The notes below the pieces were generated by a model. The model searched no databases. It was given only the letters and a program-made list of their open reading frames with translations, and had not been told where the DNA came from. Positions 9,745-19,235 of a stretch of DNA of 64,000 bases are shown in pieces. Every line of letters starts with the position of its first letter. Position 1 is the first letter of the stretch. This stretch comes from Salipiger bermudensis (GTDB taxonomy: Bacteria; Pseudomonadota; Alphaproteobacteria; Rhodobacterales; Rhodobacteraceae), in assembly GCF_020171625.1 (NCBI RefSeq), contig NZ_JAIUZY010000001.1:248001-312000 (forward strand). The letters are read 5' to 3'. Both the position numbers and the translations under genes were made by a program.

Positions 9745-9768
9745 CAAAAATTTTAGCTAAAATTTTTG
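9745..9768. repeat. Perfect 24-bp AT-rich palindrome
   Basis: The half-site CAAAAATTTTAG is followed immediately by its exact reverse complement. It lies between the fumC terminator and the DUF4169 gene, in a 294-bp gap (9558-9851) that otherwise shows no gene. Such a long A/T palindrome is conspicuous in this GC-rich region. Confidence 0.8.
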
Positions 9769-9796
9769 CGCCTCTGGCCGCGCAGTGGTGCCAAAA

Positions 9797-9820
9797 GAAA
9801 AAACGGGCCCGAAGGCCCGC
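9797..9820 (-). terminator. Terminator of fumC
   Basis: On the minus strand CGGGCC-TTCG-GGCCCG (9819-9804) is followed by a run of six Ts and TCTTTT. The UUCG tetraloop and U-run make a classic intrinsic terminator 32 bases after the fumC stop. Confidence 0.92.
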
Positions 9821-9851
9821 TTTCGATAGTCGTCGTCGTGGGAAGCGCAGA

Positions 9852-11246
9852 TCAGTCCTTCGGGCCGATCATCTGCTCGGGCCGCACCACGCGGTCGAAG
9901 GTCTCTTCGTCGACGAAGCCGAGGTTGATCGCCTCTTCGCGCAGCGTGGTACCGTTCTTGTGCGCGGTCTTGGCGACCTTGGTGGCGTTGTCGTAGCCGA
10001 TGGTCGGCGCCAGCGCCGTCACCAGCATCAGCGATTCCTTCATCAGCTTCTCGATCCGGGCTTCGTTGGCCTGGATGCCGACCACCATGTTGTCGGTGAA
10101 GGCCGAGGCGCTGTCGCCCAGCAGCTGCATCGATTGCAGCACGTTGTAGCTCATCATCGGATTGTAGACGTTGAGCTCGAAATGACCCTGCGATCCGGCC
10201 ATGCCGACGGCGGCGTCGTTGCCCATCACATGGGCGCAGACCATGGTCAGCGCCTCGGCCTGGGTCGGGTTCACCTTGCCGGGCATAATCGACGAGCCGG
10301 GCTCGTTCTCCGGCAGGATCAGCTCGCCGAGGCCCGAGCGCGGGCCCGAGCCCAGCAGGCGGATGTCGTTGGCGATCTTGAAGAGCGACGCGGCCACGGT
10401 CTTGAGCGCGCCGGAGAACATCACCATGGCGTCATGCGCCGCAAGCGCCTCGAACTTGTTCGGCGCGGTGACAAAGGGCAGGCCGGTGATCTCGGCCATG
10501 TTCGCGGCCACGGCCTCGCCCCAGCCCTTCTTGGTGTTGAGCCCGGTGCCCACGGCGGTGCCGCCCTGTGCCAGCTCGTAGATGTCGGGCAGGCAGGCCT
10601 CGACGCGGGCGATGCCCTTGCGGACCTGATGCGCGTAGCCCGAGAACTCCTGGCCCAGCGTCAGCGGGGTGGCGTCCTGGGTGTGGGTGCGGCCGATCTT
10701 GATGATGTCGCTGAATTCGTCACGCTTGGCTTCGAGTGCCGCTGCGAGCTTTTCCAGCCCCGGCAGCAGAACGTCGCGCGCCTGCATGGCGATGCCCACA
10801 TGCATGGCGGTGGGGAAGGTGTCGTTCGAGGACTGGCCCATGTTGCAGTGATCGTTCGGGTGGACGGGCTTTTTCGAGCCCATCTCGCCGCCCAGCATCT
10901 CGATGGCACGGTTCGAGATCACCTCGTTGGCGTTCATGTTCGACTGGGTGCCCGAGCCGGTCTGCCAGACCACCAGCGGGAAGTTGTCGTCGAACTTGCC
11001 CTCGATCACCTCGCCGGCGGCGGCGATGATCGCGTCGGCGATCTCGGCCTCCATCGCGCCGTTGGCCTTGTTGGCCATGGCGCAGGCCTTCTTCACCACG
11101 CCGAGCGCACGGATGATCGGCACCGGCTGCTTTTCCCAGCCGATCGGGAAGTTCATTATCGAGCGCTGGGTCTGCGCGCCCCAGTACTTGTCTGCGGGAA
11201 CCTCGAGCGGGCCGAAGCTGTCGGTTTCGGTGCGGGTCTGGGTCAC
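9852..11246 (-). CDS. fumC: Fumarate hydratase, class II
   Basis: TCA-cycle enzyme that interconverts fumarate and malate; iron-independent tetramer. 464 aa, the normal length. The signature [11 protein letters not shown] is near residue 318 (catalytic Ser). [19 protein letters not shown] and [18 protein letters not shown] form the substrate site. The GTG at 11246 is chosen because AAAGGAGG sits 7 bases upstream; a start at 11318 would add 24 non-family residues. Upstream on the same strand is sspB; downstream, past a terminator, the DUF4169-RHH pair. Confidence 0.97.
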   Translation of the reverse strand: MTQTRTETDSFGPLEVPADKYWGAQTQRSIMNFPIGWEKQPVPIIRALGVVKKACAMANKANGAMEAEIADAIIAAAGEVIEGKFDDNFPLVVWQTGSGTQSNMNANEVISNRAIEMLGGEMGSKKPVHPNDHCNMGQSSNDTFPTAMHVGIAMQARDVLLPGLEKLAAALEAKRDEFSDIIKIGRTHTQDATPLTLGQEFSGYAHQVRKGIARVEACLPDIYELAQGGTAVGTGLNTKKGWGEAVAANMAEITGLPFVTAPNKFEALAAHDAMVMFSGALKTVAASLFKIANDIRLLGSGPRSGLGELILPENEPGSSIMPGKVNPTQAEALTMVCAHVMGNDAAVGMAGSQGHFELNVYNPMMSYNVLQSMQLLGDSASAFTDNMVVGIQANEARIEKLMKESLMLVTALAPTIGYDNATKVAKTAHKNGTTLREEAINLGFVDEETFDRVVRPEQMIGPKD

Positions 11247-11364
11247 GGGAACCTCCTTTGGTACGCGGTCGCGCAATCTCTTACCCCGTGGCTCGGGAAA
11301 GGCAAGGCTGCATACCAAGGGATACCGTTAACAGCCGGGTCTTAGGCTGCGCCGGCTGCCGGGA

Positions 11365-11841
11365 TCACGGCTTGCGGAATGCGTCGAGGCGCACGACCTC
11401 CGCGTCGTGCTGCCCGTCCGAGGGGCGCTCCGGTCCGCCATCGGGCGGGGTCGGATCGTCCTCATCCTCGTCCTCCTCCTCCGAATCCTCCTGGGTTTCG
11501 AAGCGCAGGCCGAACTCGACCGAGGGATCCACGAAGGTCTTGATCGCGTGATAGGGGATATAGAGTCGTTCGGGCGCCTCGCCGAAGCTGAGCGTCACCG
11601 CAAAGCCATCCTCACCGACCTCGAGATCGTCGAAGCGGTGCTGCAGCACCACGGTCATCTCGCCGGGATAGCGGTCGGAGAGCCAGTCGGCCAGTTCGAC
11701 ATCCGGGTACTGCGTGTCGAAGGTGATGAAGAAATGGTGGTCGCCGGGAAGCCCTCGCTCGGCGACATCCGTGAGAACGTCGTGAATCAGGCCGCGCATG
11801 GCGCGATGCATGAGATTGCCGTAGTCGATGCCGCCGGACAT
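11365..11841 (-). CDS. sspB: ClpXP adaptor SspB (alphaproteobacterial type)
   Basis: 158-aa adaptor that delivers ssrA-tagged proteins to ClpXP. The folded N-terminal domain contains HHFFITFDTQYPDVELADWL and the substrate-groove strand MTVVLQHRFDDLEV. A flexible acidic linker (EEEDEDEDD) follows. The C-terminal peptide VVRLDAFRKP is the ClpX-docking (XB) motif. The matching tmRNA gene ssrA lies about 2.3 kb away in this window, so both halves of the ribosome-rescue degradation pathway are present. The ATG at 11841 is the only sensible start for this fold. Confidence 0.9.
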   Translation of the reverse strand: MSGGIDYGNLMHRAMRGLIHDVLTDVAERGLPGDHHFFITFDTQYPDVELADWLSDRYPGEMTVVLQHRFDDLEVGEDGFAVTLSFGEAPERLYIPYHAIKTFVDPSVEFGLRFETQEDSEEEDEDEDDPTPPDGGPERPSDGQHDAEVVRLDAFRKP

Positions 11842-11972
11842 GGCACTATTCCTTGTGGTCTTTGGGTGTACCTTATTCGATCTGGCAGCGAGGAAAAGCC
11901 TCTGCGGCAGGAAAATGCAAGCAGGTGTACCGAGGCGTCGTGCCTGCGCGCGTCCGGACGCGGCGCTTCCCC

Positions 11973-13223
11973 TCACGGCAGGACCTGGCCCATCGCCCAA
12001 CCGGCAAGCGCCGTCAGCGCCAGCGTCAGCGGGACGGAGCGCTTGAATGTCACCAGCAGGAGCGCGGCAAACGCGACGAGGACCACCGCGTTCGGGTGCA
12101 GGCTCGAGGGCACCGGCAGTGTCGCCGCAAGCGGTGCGTGCGCGGTGATGGTTTCGGCAAACAGCACGTGCAGGGCGAACCACAGCGACAGGTTGGCGAT
12201 GACGCCGAGCACCGCCGCGGTGATCGCCGACAGCGCGCCCTGCAGCCGCGGGCGGGCGAGCAGCCTCTCGAGATGCGGCGCGAAGGCGAAGATCCACAGG
12301 AAGCAGGGCAGGAAGGTCATCCACAGCGTCAGCAGGGAAGCCGCCAGCGCCAGCCCCCAGCCGCCCGCCTCGTGGCCGATGAGCTGGCCGGTGAACTGGG
12401 TGACGAGGATCAGCGGCCCCGGGGTGGTCTCGGCCAGCCCCAGCGCATCGACCATCTGCTCCGGCGTCAGCCAGCCGCGAATCTGCACCACCTCCTGCGC
12501 CATCCACGCCAGCACCGCATAGGCCCCGCCGAACGAGACCACCGCGAGCTTGGCGAAGAACAGCCCCAGATCGAAGAGCAGCGTCTCGCCCGAGAACCAC
12601 AGCAGCGGCAGCGGCAGCAACCAGAGCGCGCCCCAAAGCGCGATTCGGGGCAGGGTGGGAGCACCATGTGCGGGTGACGGGGCGGTGTGCTCCACCGTGG
12701 CCCCGCCCGTGACCCAGCCCCAGAGACCGGCGATGGCAATCACCAGTGGGAAGGGGGCGGCAAAGAGGTAGAGCGCGGCGAAGGCGAGCGCGGCGAGCAC
12801 CATGGCGGCGCGCCCCGAGAGCGCCTTGGCCCAGAGCCGCATCAGCGCCTGCACCACGATCACGATCACCGTGGCCTTCACACCGAGCAACAGTGCCTCG
12901 GTCTGCGGCGCGGTGCCGAAGGCCGCGTAGAGCGCCGCAAGGGCTGCGATCACCACCGCGCCGGGCAGCACGAAGAGCGCCCCCGCCAGAAGCCCGCCCG
13001 GCGTGCCGCGCAGGCGCCAGCCCGCGTAGGTGGCAAGCTGCATCGCTTCCGGCCCCGGCAGCAACATGCAAAAGCTCAGCGCCGAGAGGAACTGCTTCTC
13101 GGTGAGCCAGCCGCGCTCGTCGACGAGCACGCGGTGCATCAGGCCGATCTGCGCCGCGGGACCGCCGAAGCTGAGCAGGCCGATCCGGCCGAAGGCATGG
13201 AAAAGAGAGGAGAACGTGGGCAT
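11973..13223 (-). CDS. chrA: Chromate transporter (CHR family, two-domain)
   Basis: About 416-aa integral membrane protein, predicted to export chromate. Two CHR halves are visible. The first has FGRIGLLSFGGPAAQIGLM and GPEAMQLATYAGWRLRGTPG; the second has KLAVVSFGGAYAVLAWMAQE and GPLILVTQFTGQLIGHEAGG. Each half holds about five hydrophobic segments. The start is uncertain: 13223 gives the usual N-terminus, and 13265 is 15 bases after the stop of the vWA gene and could be coupled to it. Neither has a good ribosome site. Many annotated ChrA proteins are untested for chromate. Confidence 0.85.
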   Translation of the reverse strand: MPTFSSLFHAFGRIGLLSFGGPAAQIGLMHRVLVDERGWLTEKQFLSALSFCMLLPGPEAMQLATYAGWRLRGTPGGLLAGALFVLPGAVVIAALAALYAAFGTAPQTEALLLGVKATVIVIVVQALMRLWAKALSGRAAMVLAALAFAALYLFAAPFPLVIAIAGLWGWVTGGATVEHTAPSPAHGAPTLPRIALWGALWLLPLPLLWFSGETLLFDLGLFFAKLAVVSFGGAYAVLAWMAQEVVQIRGWLTPEQMVDALGLAETTPGPLILVTQFTGQLIGHEAGGWGLALAASLLTLWMTFLPCFLWIFAFAPHLERLLARPRLQGALSAITAAVLGVIANLSLWFALHVLFAETITAHAPLAATLPVPSSLHPNAVVLVAFAALLLVTFKRSVPLTLALTALAGWAMGQVLP

Positions 13224-13279
13224 GGGTCCGCTTTGACCGGGCTCTGTAACGGCGTCATGACGCATCGGAGGGGGTCATC

Positions 13280-13936
13280 TCAGCCGGTCACGCGCGCGAT
13301 CTCGCGCAGGATCTTGCGGCGCAGGGTCTCGGTATAGGCGCGGTGGCCGCGCGCGGTCATCACGAACCCGTCGCGGGTGATCAGTGCGCGGCGGAAGAAG
13401 TTGCTCACCGCGAGCCCGTGGCCCGGCGCCTCGATGGCGAGCGCGTTGACGGTGATTCCGGCGCGCTCGGCACGTTGGCGCGCGGCGGCGGGCGCGCCAC
13501 CGGAATTGGGCGTGCCGTCGCCGGAGACGTCGATCACCCTGCGGCGGCAGTCGGGCGCGCTTGCGAAGGCGTCGACGGCGGCGTGCAGCGCCGGCCCGGG
13601 GGCGGTGTCGGAGAGCATGAAGGCGCGCTCCATCGCCATCGCCCGCGCCGAGAGGCCCGCCACGGCGGCGGGGCCGGTCATCCGGGTCCAGCCGATGCTA
13701 AGCTGCTGATGCGCCTCGCCGGCCCACTGCATCACCGCGATGGCGACCTGATCCTGCACGAGGGTCTCGGCGATCACCGGATCGGTCAGCGCGATGGCAA
13801 GGCCCTCCGCCTGAATGCGGTACTCGGCCAGATCGACCGAGTTCGACACATCCATCGCCAACAGCAGCGCCGTCTCGCAGGCCGGGGCCGCGCAGGGAGC
13901 GAGAAGCGAAAGGCAAAGGGGCAGGGCGCGCAGCAT
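13280..13936 (-). CDS. Exported DUF1194 (vWA-like) protein
   Basis: 218-aa protein with a signal peptide (MLRALPLCLSLLAPCAAPAC) and a von Willebrand factor A-like domain. The metal-ion site motif DVSNSVD fits the DxSxS MIDAS pattern, and VIDVSGDGTPNSGG supplies the later motif. This matches DUF1194. It is likely periplasmic; the role is unknown. The ATG at 13936 was chosen because the signal peptide begins there; the upstream extension has no protein-like character. Confidence 0.8.
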   Translation of the reverse strand: MLRALPLCLSLLAPCAAPACETALLLAMDVSNSVDLAEYRIQAEGLAIALTDPVIAETLVQDQVAIAVMQWAGEAHQQLSIGWTRMTGPAAVAGLSARAMAMERAFMLSDTAPGPALHAAVDAFASAPDCRRRVIDVSGDGTPNSGGAPAAARQRAERAGITVNALAIEAPGHGLAVSNFFRRALITRDGFVMTARGHRAYTETLRRKILREIARVTG

Positions 13937-14044
13937 GGCGCGATGCTGGCAGCAGGCCGGTGCCCGGTCAATCGCGGTGAGCGTTGCTCCCGCGCGAAGA
14001 TCGGTGAAGATCGGTGCAGGCGATGCGCGACCAGCCAAACCTGA

Positions 14045-14375
14045 GCCTGGGAATGTGGGGAAGTGCAGGCTTCTGTTGCCAGGTGCCTGCGAACCCCGCC
14101 TTACGCTGCAAGGCGCAAGGGCTTAGATTTCGGTCTTTCGGACTGCTTACGCAGCCAGAGCGACCGGAGCACGATTGTCGTTGGCAATTATGCAATGTGA
14201 ACCGATAACGGTGGTATCTCACCGGGACAAAGCCACATCTTTACACGTTCGTCGATCCTGTTTCGGCCCCATGCCTCCCCCCAACGAAGGGTGATTTGGT
14301 GGAGCCGCCGGGTACCGCCCCCGGGTCCGATCCGCTTATTACATGCGCGTTTATGCCCATAGTCCCCGAAGGAAC
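14045..14375 (-). ncRNA. ssrA: tmRNA gene, circularly permuted two-piece type
   Basis: Rescues stalled ribosomes and tags nascent chains for ClpXP. The gene is permuted. The acceptor piece comes first on the minus strand and ends in the T-arm and GGCTCCACCA (CCA end at 14297). After a short spacer the coding piece begins GGGGCCGAAACAGGATCGACG (5' end at 14270). GGGGCCG pairs with CGGCTCC of the acceptor piece to form the tRNA-like acceptor stem. A tag reading frame lies inside the coding piece. This is the alphaproteobacterial two-piece arrangement known from Caulobacter. The outer ends are estimated: 5' from the promoter, 3' only approximate. Confidence 0.9.
14147..14185 (-). other. tmRNA tag reading frame (ANDNRAPVALAA-stop)
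   Basis: GCC AAC GAC AAT CGT GCT CCG GTC GCT CTG GCT GCG TAA encodes ANDNRAPVALAA. The AND start and the LAA end are the hallmarks of SspB-binding and ClpX-recognised proteolysis tags. The resume codon could be the GCC at 14185. Confidence 0.9.
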
Positions 14376-14381
14376 GAGTTG

Positions 14382-14409
14382 AATATAGGCAGGTTGCGTG
14401 CGGATTCAA
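14382..14409 (-). promoter_or_regulatory. Promoter of ssrA
   Basis: On the minus strand TTGAAT (14409-14404) and TATATT (14387-14382) are 16 bases apart. This predicts a transcript start near 14375, just ahead of the acceptor piece. Confidence 0.65.
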
Positions 14410-14471
14410 AGGGGGTCTGGCGGGGGTGGAGCGAATTTCTTTGGCGGGTTTCCCTGTGGCGAGGGCGTGAC

Positions 14472-14530
14472 GCCTCCGGCGGGAGTATTTTTGACGAAGA
14501 GAAGCAGGGGCGCTGCGCGTGGGGCCCCGG
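14472..14530 (+). repeat. Dispersed intergenic element, copy 2 (B-type core)
   Basis: The core GCCTCCGGCGGGAGTATTT then TTGACGAAGAGAAG (14472-14504) is followed by CAGGGGCGCTGCGCG. The same core in the opposite orientation is at 19179-19208 and 42745-42773. It lies between ssrA and purM. Confidence 0.65.
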
Positions 14531-14679
14531 GGGTGCGCGGGATGCCTTCGGCGGGCGGGGCGTGGCAAGCAGGAGAGGCGGGTGATCCGGAGGGGCGTGG
14601 CGTGCGGGCGCTGCTGCTTGGCGCTTTTCTTCGCGGCGCGCTTGCGCTAAGCCCGCGCCCAACGAACCCGGAGGGCGAT

Positions 14680-15722
<1,043 letters not shown>

Positions 15723-15726
<4 letters not shown>

Positions 15727-16319
15727 AACGCGTCGCCATCTTCATCTCGGGCGGCGGCTCGAACATGGTGAAGCTGGTCGAGAGCATGACCGGCGATCAC
15801 CCGGCGCGCCCGGTGCTGGTGCTGTCAAACCGCGCCGATGCCGGGGGTCTCGCGAAGGCCGCCGAGATGGGGGTGCCGACGGCGGTGGTCGACCACCGGC
15901 CCTTCAAGGGTGACCGCGAGGCCTTCCAGGAGGCGCTGCAGGCGGAACTGCTGAAGGCCGCGCCGGACATTCTCTGCCTCGCGGGCTTCATGCGGGTGCT
16001 GACGGCGAGCTTCGTGCAGAACTGGCAGGGGCGGATGCTCAACATCCACCCCTCGCTCCTGCCCAAGTATCGCGGGTTGCACACCCATGCGCGCGCCCTC
16101 GAGGCGGGCGACACGGAGCATGGCTGCACCGTGCACGAGGTGACCCCGGAACTCGACGAGGGGCCGATCCTCGGGCAGGCGGTGGTTCCGGTGCGGCCGG
16201 GCGACACGCCCGACGATCTGGCAGACCGCGTGCTGGTGCAGGAGCATCGGCTCTACCCGGCGGTGCTGCGGCGCTTTGCCGAGGGCAACCGCGAGACGCT
16301 GAGGCTCAGCGCCGGGTGA
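15723..16319 (+). CDS. purN: Phosphoribosylglycinamide formyltransferase
   Basis: Transfers formyl from 10-formyl-THF to GAR in purine synthesis. 198 aa. FISGGGSNM binds phosphate. [20 protein letters not shown] contains the catalytic Asn-His pair, and [18 protein letters not shown] contains the catalytic Asp. The start is TTG at 15723, overlapping the purM stop (TTGA). The N-terminus [14 protein letters not shown] needs this start; the next Met is inside the first motif. Confidence 0.95.
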
Positions 16320-16491
16320 CCAGCGACGGCGCGGCATTGCCGTGCCAGTCGCCCGGGTCGAGCGTCGCCGGCGGTGCCATCAGCGCCGGAACGCCCATTC
16401 CCAGAAGCAGGACGAGCGCCGTGAGGAGCGGGGCCAGCGGGATCCGGTCGGTGCGGCGCGCGGGCATGGGGGCTGTGTCGAGGCAGGTCAT
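16306..16491 (-). CDS. Small single-pass membrane protein, hypothetical
   Basis: 61-aa reading frame with a basic N-terminal stretch (PARRTDR) followed by a hydrophobic segment of about 20 residues (PLAPLLTALVLLLGMGVPAL). Its 3' end overlaps the purN end by 14 bases on the other strand. The ribosome site is weak (CCGAG). I do not recognise it; it could be a spurious frame. Confidence 0.35.
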   Translation of the reverse strand: MTCLDTAPMPARRTDRIPLAPLLTALVLLLGMGVPALMAPPATLDPGDWHGNAAPSLVTRR

Positions 16492-16730
16492 CTCGGGAAC
16501 TCCGGTTTGGTGTCGGGATGCCCCAGAGATAGTCGCAGCGCCTCCATCTTTAAAATGAATGTTCGGCAGGTTCCACGTCACGAAACGTGATGGAATGATG
16601 CAGCGCGGACGCGGGCCGGGCGCGGCGGCGTCGCTTTCTGGTGCGGGGGCTTTGCTCTGCGCCGTGGCGGGTGTAGGACAGGCCGAACCGCAAGAGCGAC
16701 ACAACAAGATCACAAGCGCCCGGAGCCCGC

Positions 16731-17888
16731 ATGAAGACCATCACCTCGACCGAAGATCTCGCCGCCTTCTGCCGCGAGGCTGCCACGGCACCCTATGTCA
16801 CGGTCGACACGGAATTCCTGCGCGAGCGCACCTATTACTCGAAGCTCTGCCTGATCCAGCTGGCCTATCCGGGCCAGGGCGACGAGAACGCGGTGCTGGT
16901 CGATCCGCTGGCTGGCGATCTGTCGCTCGAGCCACTGCTCGAGCTCTTCCGCAACACCAGCGTGGTCAAGGTCTTCCACGCCGCGCGGCAGGATCTCGAG
17001 ATCTTCTACATCGATCATGGCGTGATCCCCGACCCGCTGTTCGACACCCAGGTCGCGGCGATGGTCTGCGGCTTTGGCGAGCAAGTGGGCTACGAAACGC
17101 TGGTCAAGCGCATCGCCAAGCAGGGGCTCGACAAGTCGTCGCGCTTCACCGACTGGTCGCGCCGCCCGCTGACCGACGCGCAGAAGAAATACGCGCTCGC
17201 CGACGTGACCCACCTGCGGGTGATCTACGAATACCTCGCCGCCGAGCTCGAGCGCACCGGGCGCGCCCGCTGGGTCGCCGAGGAACTGGGCGTGCTGACC
17301 GATCCCGAGACCTACATCACCCGGCCCGAAGACGCCTGGCAACGGGTCAAGACGCGCTCGTCCAGCCCGCGCTTCCTCGCCATCGTGCGCGAGCTGGCTG
17401 CGTTCCGGGAGGACTACGCCCAGTCGCGCAACATCCCGCGCAACCGGGTGTTCAAGGACGACGCGCTGACCGAGCTGGCCTCGACCAAGCCGGCGACGAT
17501 GGAGGATCTGGGACGCTCGCGGCTGCTGCTGCGCGAGGCCCGCAAGGGCGCGATCGCCGATGGCATCCTCGCGGCCATCAAGGCCGGCCTGGAATGCCCG
17601 AAGGAGGCGCTGCCCAAGCCGGACATCAGCAAGGATCAGCTGCAGGTGAACCCGGCGCTGGCGGATCTTCTGAGGGTGCTTCTGAAGGCGCGCACCGAGG
17701 CCTCTGGCGTGGCGGCGCGGCTGATCGCACCGGCGGCGGATCTCGATGCGATGGCGGCGGGGCTGCGCGACGTGAAGGCGCTGACCGGCTGGCGCCGAGA
17801 AGTGTTTGGAGAGGACGCTCTGCGCCTCTGCGAGGGCCGCATCGGCCTCGCGGTCAAGGGGCGCGACGTCGAGGTGATCGAGATCTGA
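16731..17888 (+). CDS. rnd: Ribonuclease D
   Basis: 3'-5' exoribonuclease for tRNA 3'-end trimming and stable-RNA turnover, 385 aa. The DEDD exonuclease domain begins with TVDTEFLRERTYYSKL (Asp 26, Glu 28), continues with VFHAARQDLEIF, and ends with QKKYALADVTHL. An HRDC domain follows at about 210-290 (FREDYAQSRNIPRNRVFKDD). The ATG at 16731 follows GGAG. A strong terminator lies 34 bases after the stop. Confidence 0.95.
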   Translation: MKTITSTEDLAAFCREAATAPYVTVDTEFLRERTYYSKLCLIQLAYPGQGDENAVLVDPLAGDLSLEPLLELFRNTSVVKVFHAARQDLEIFYIDHGVIPDPLFDTQVAAMVCGFGEQVGYETLVKRIAKQGLDKSSRFTDWSRRPLTDAQKKYALADVTHLRVIYEYLAAELERTGRARWVAEELGVLTDPETYITRPEDAWQRVKTRSSSPRFLAIVRELAAFREDYAQSRNIPRNRVFKDDALTELASTKPATMEDLGRSRLLLREARKGAIADGILAAIKAGLECPKEALPKPDISKDQLQVNPALADLLRVLLKARTEASGVAARLIAPAADLDAMAAGLRDVKALTGWRREVFGEDALRLCEGRIGLAVKGRDVEVIEI

Positions 17889-17922
17889 GCGCCGCGCTCG
17901 AGCCGCGCTTCAGGTGGAACTG

Positions 17923-17952
17923 CAACGCCCCGCGAGGGGCGTTGTCGCGTTT
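17923..17952 (+). terminator. Terminator of rnd
   Basis: A 9-bp perfect stem (CAACGCCCC 17923-17931, GGGGCGTTG 17936-17944) with a GCGA loop is followed by TCGCGTTTT. The stem is symmetrical and could also serve the convergent lipoprotein gene. Confidence 0.8.
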
Positions 17953-17978
17953 TGGGGGCTTTGATGGGGCGTGGCGCC

Positions 17979-18485
17979 TCAGCGGCGCGACACCAGCACG
18001 TTGCTGCGCCCGGCCACGCGGACCTCGCGGATGCCGAAAAGCTCCTGATCGGTGAGCCAGACCGCCGCGGTGGCGCTGCGCGCCGCGGGGCGGACATTCG
18101 CCGGGCCCGCGGATTGCAGGGCGTTCATGGTGTAGGCGAGGGTGTCGCCATCGGTCTGCGTTTCGTCGGGGATCAGGCGCACCTCGAACGGGCCGGCGCG
18201 GTTGGCGGTGCCGGTGACGCGGATGATCGCACCGCCGGGACGGCGCTCGATCAGCAGCTCGGAGATCGTCTCGATCGGGCTGCCGAGATAGGTCTCGGCG
18301 GCGTTCCTGCGGAAGATCGACGCGCGCCGGGCCGGGATCAGGGGATTCGCGCTGCCGGTGGCACTGGCGTCGACGGCGACGGGCGCGGGTTCGCTCTGCC
18401 CGAACCAGTTGACCGGGTTCCAGGAGCTGCTGCACCCTGTCAGCACAACGCCGGCGACGATCACAACGGAAAGAGTTTTCTTCAT
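17979..18485 (-). CDS. Putative lipoprotein, unknown function
   Basis: 168 aa. The signal peptide MKKTLSVVIVAGVVLTGC ends in a clear lipobox (VLTGC), so Cys 18 is probably lipidated. The rest is a soluble domain with no motif I can name. The ATG at 18485 has AGGGGCAG upstream; ten more residues up to 18515 would spoil the signal peptide. Location is probably the outer membrane or periplasm. Confidence 0.75.
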   Translation of the reverse strand: MKKTLSVVIVAGVVLTGCSSSWNPVNWFGQSEPAPVAVDASATGSANPLIPARRASIFRRNAAETYLGSPIETISELLIERRPGGAIIRVTGTANRAGPFEVRLIPDETQTDGDTLAYTMNALQSAGPANVRPAARSATAAVWLTDQELFGIREVRVAGRSNVLVSRR

Positions 18486-18616
18486 GGCGTTTCTGCCCCT
18501 TGCCTGCCTCGCCAATGGGGTTAGCGCATCGCGCGGACCTTGAAAAGCACCGCGTTCCGGGGCTGGACCTTTGCGCGCGTGCTGCCTACCTGTGGGGCGA
18601 CAGCAGGAGATGGTTC

Positions 18617-19024
18617 ATGGCACAGGCAGCATTCGAAGAGGTGGTCGAGGATTTCGAGTTTCTCGAGGACTGGGAGGACCGCTACCGGATGGTGATCGAG
18701 ATGGGCAAGGCGATGCCGGCGCTGCCCGAGGCGCTGAAGGTGCCCGCCACCAAGGTGGAGGGCTGCGCCAGCCAGGTCTGGCTGCATCCGAAGATCGAGG
18801 CGGGCGTGTTCCATTTCGACGGCGACAGCGACGCGATGATCGTGCGTGGCCTGATCGCGGTGCTGCACAAGCTCTATGACGGGCTGCCCGTGGGCGAGGT
18901 CGCGAAGCTCGATGCCCGCGCAGAGTTGGGCCGGTTGGGCCTGAATGAGCATCTGTCGGCGCAGCGGTCGAACGGGCTGCGCGCCATGGTCGAGCGTATC
19001 CAGACCACGGCTGCTGCGGCCTGA
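18617..19024 (+). CDS. sufE: Cysteine desulfuration protein SufE
   Basis: 135-aa sulfur acceptor for the SufS cysteine desulfurase in Fe-S cluster assembly. The acceptor cysteine is Cys 50 in KVEGCASQVWLHP. FHFDGDSDAMIVRGLIAVL and the C-terminal LSAQRSNGLRAMVERI are typical. The ATG at 18617 has AGGAGA 8 bases upstream. The other suf genes are not in this window. Confidence 0.93.
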   Translation: MAQAAFEEVVEDFEFLEDWEDRYRMVIEMGKAMPALPEALKVPATKVEGCASQVWLHPKIEAGVFHFDGDSDAMIVRGLIAVLHKLYDGLPVGEVAKLDARAELGRLGLNEHLSAQRSNGLRAMVERIQTTAAAA

Positions 19025-19087
19025 TTGATATTATATCCAAACCCTTACGATTCGGTCTTCGTGTCAGGCCTGAGGTCTTAAGGAGAG

Positions 19088-19209
19088 GAAGGGGGCGCTG
19101 CCCCCTCTTGGCCTTTGGCCAATTCACCCCCGAGGTATTTTTGAACCAGAGAAGCCATGAGCGCGGCGCCCCTGGCGTCTCTTCGTCGAAAATACTCCCG
19201 CCGGAGGCA
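19088..19209 (+). repeat. Dispersed intergenic element, copy 3 (paired A and B cores)
   Basis: A hairpin AGGGGGCGCTGCCCCCT (19090-19106) is followed by a second hairpin (TTGGCC 19108-19113, GGCCAA 19117-19122). Then come an A-type core (19122-19155, ending GAACCAGAGAAGCC) and, 24 bases on and inverted, a B-type core (19179-19208). The paired layout recurs at 42661-42773. Confidence 0.75.
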
Positions 19210-19235
19210 GCCGGGCATCGCGGCCGGGCGCGGGG

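Noticed and set aside
14398-14679. Extended purM start at 14398
   Set aside because: The extra 94 residues include a dispersed repeat and are not protein-like. A good ribosome site and the family N-terminus support 14680.
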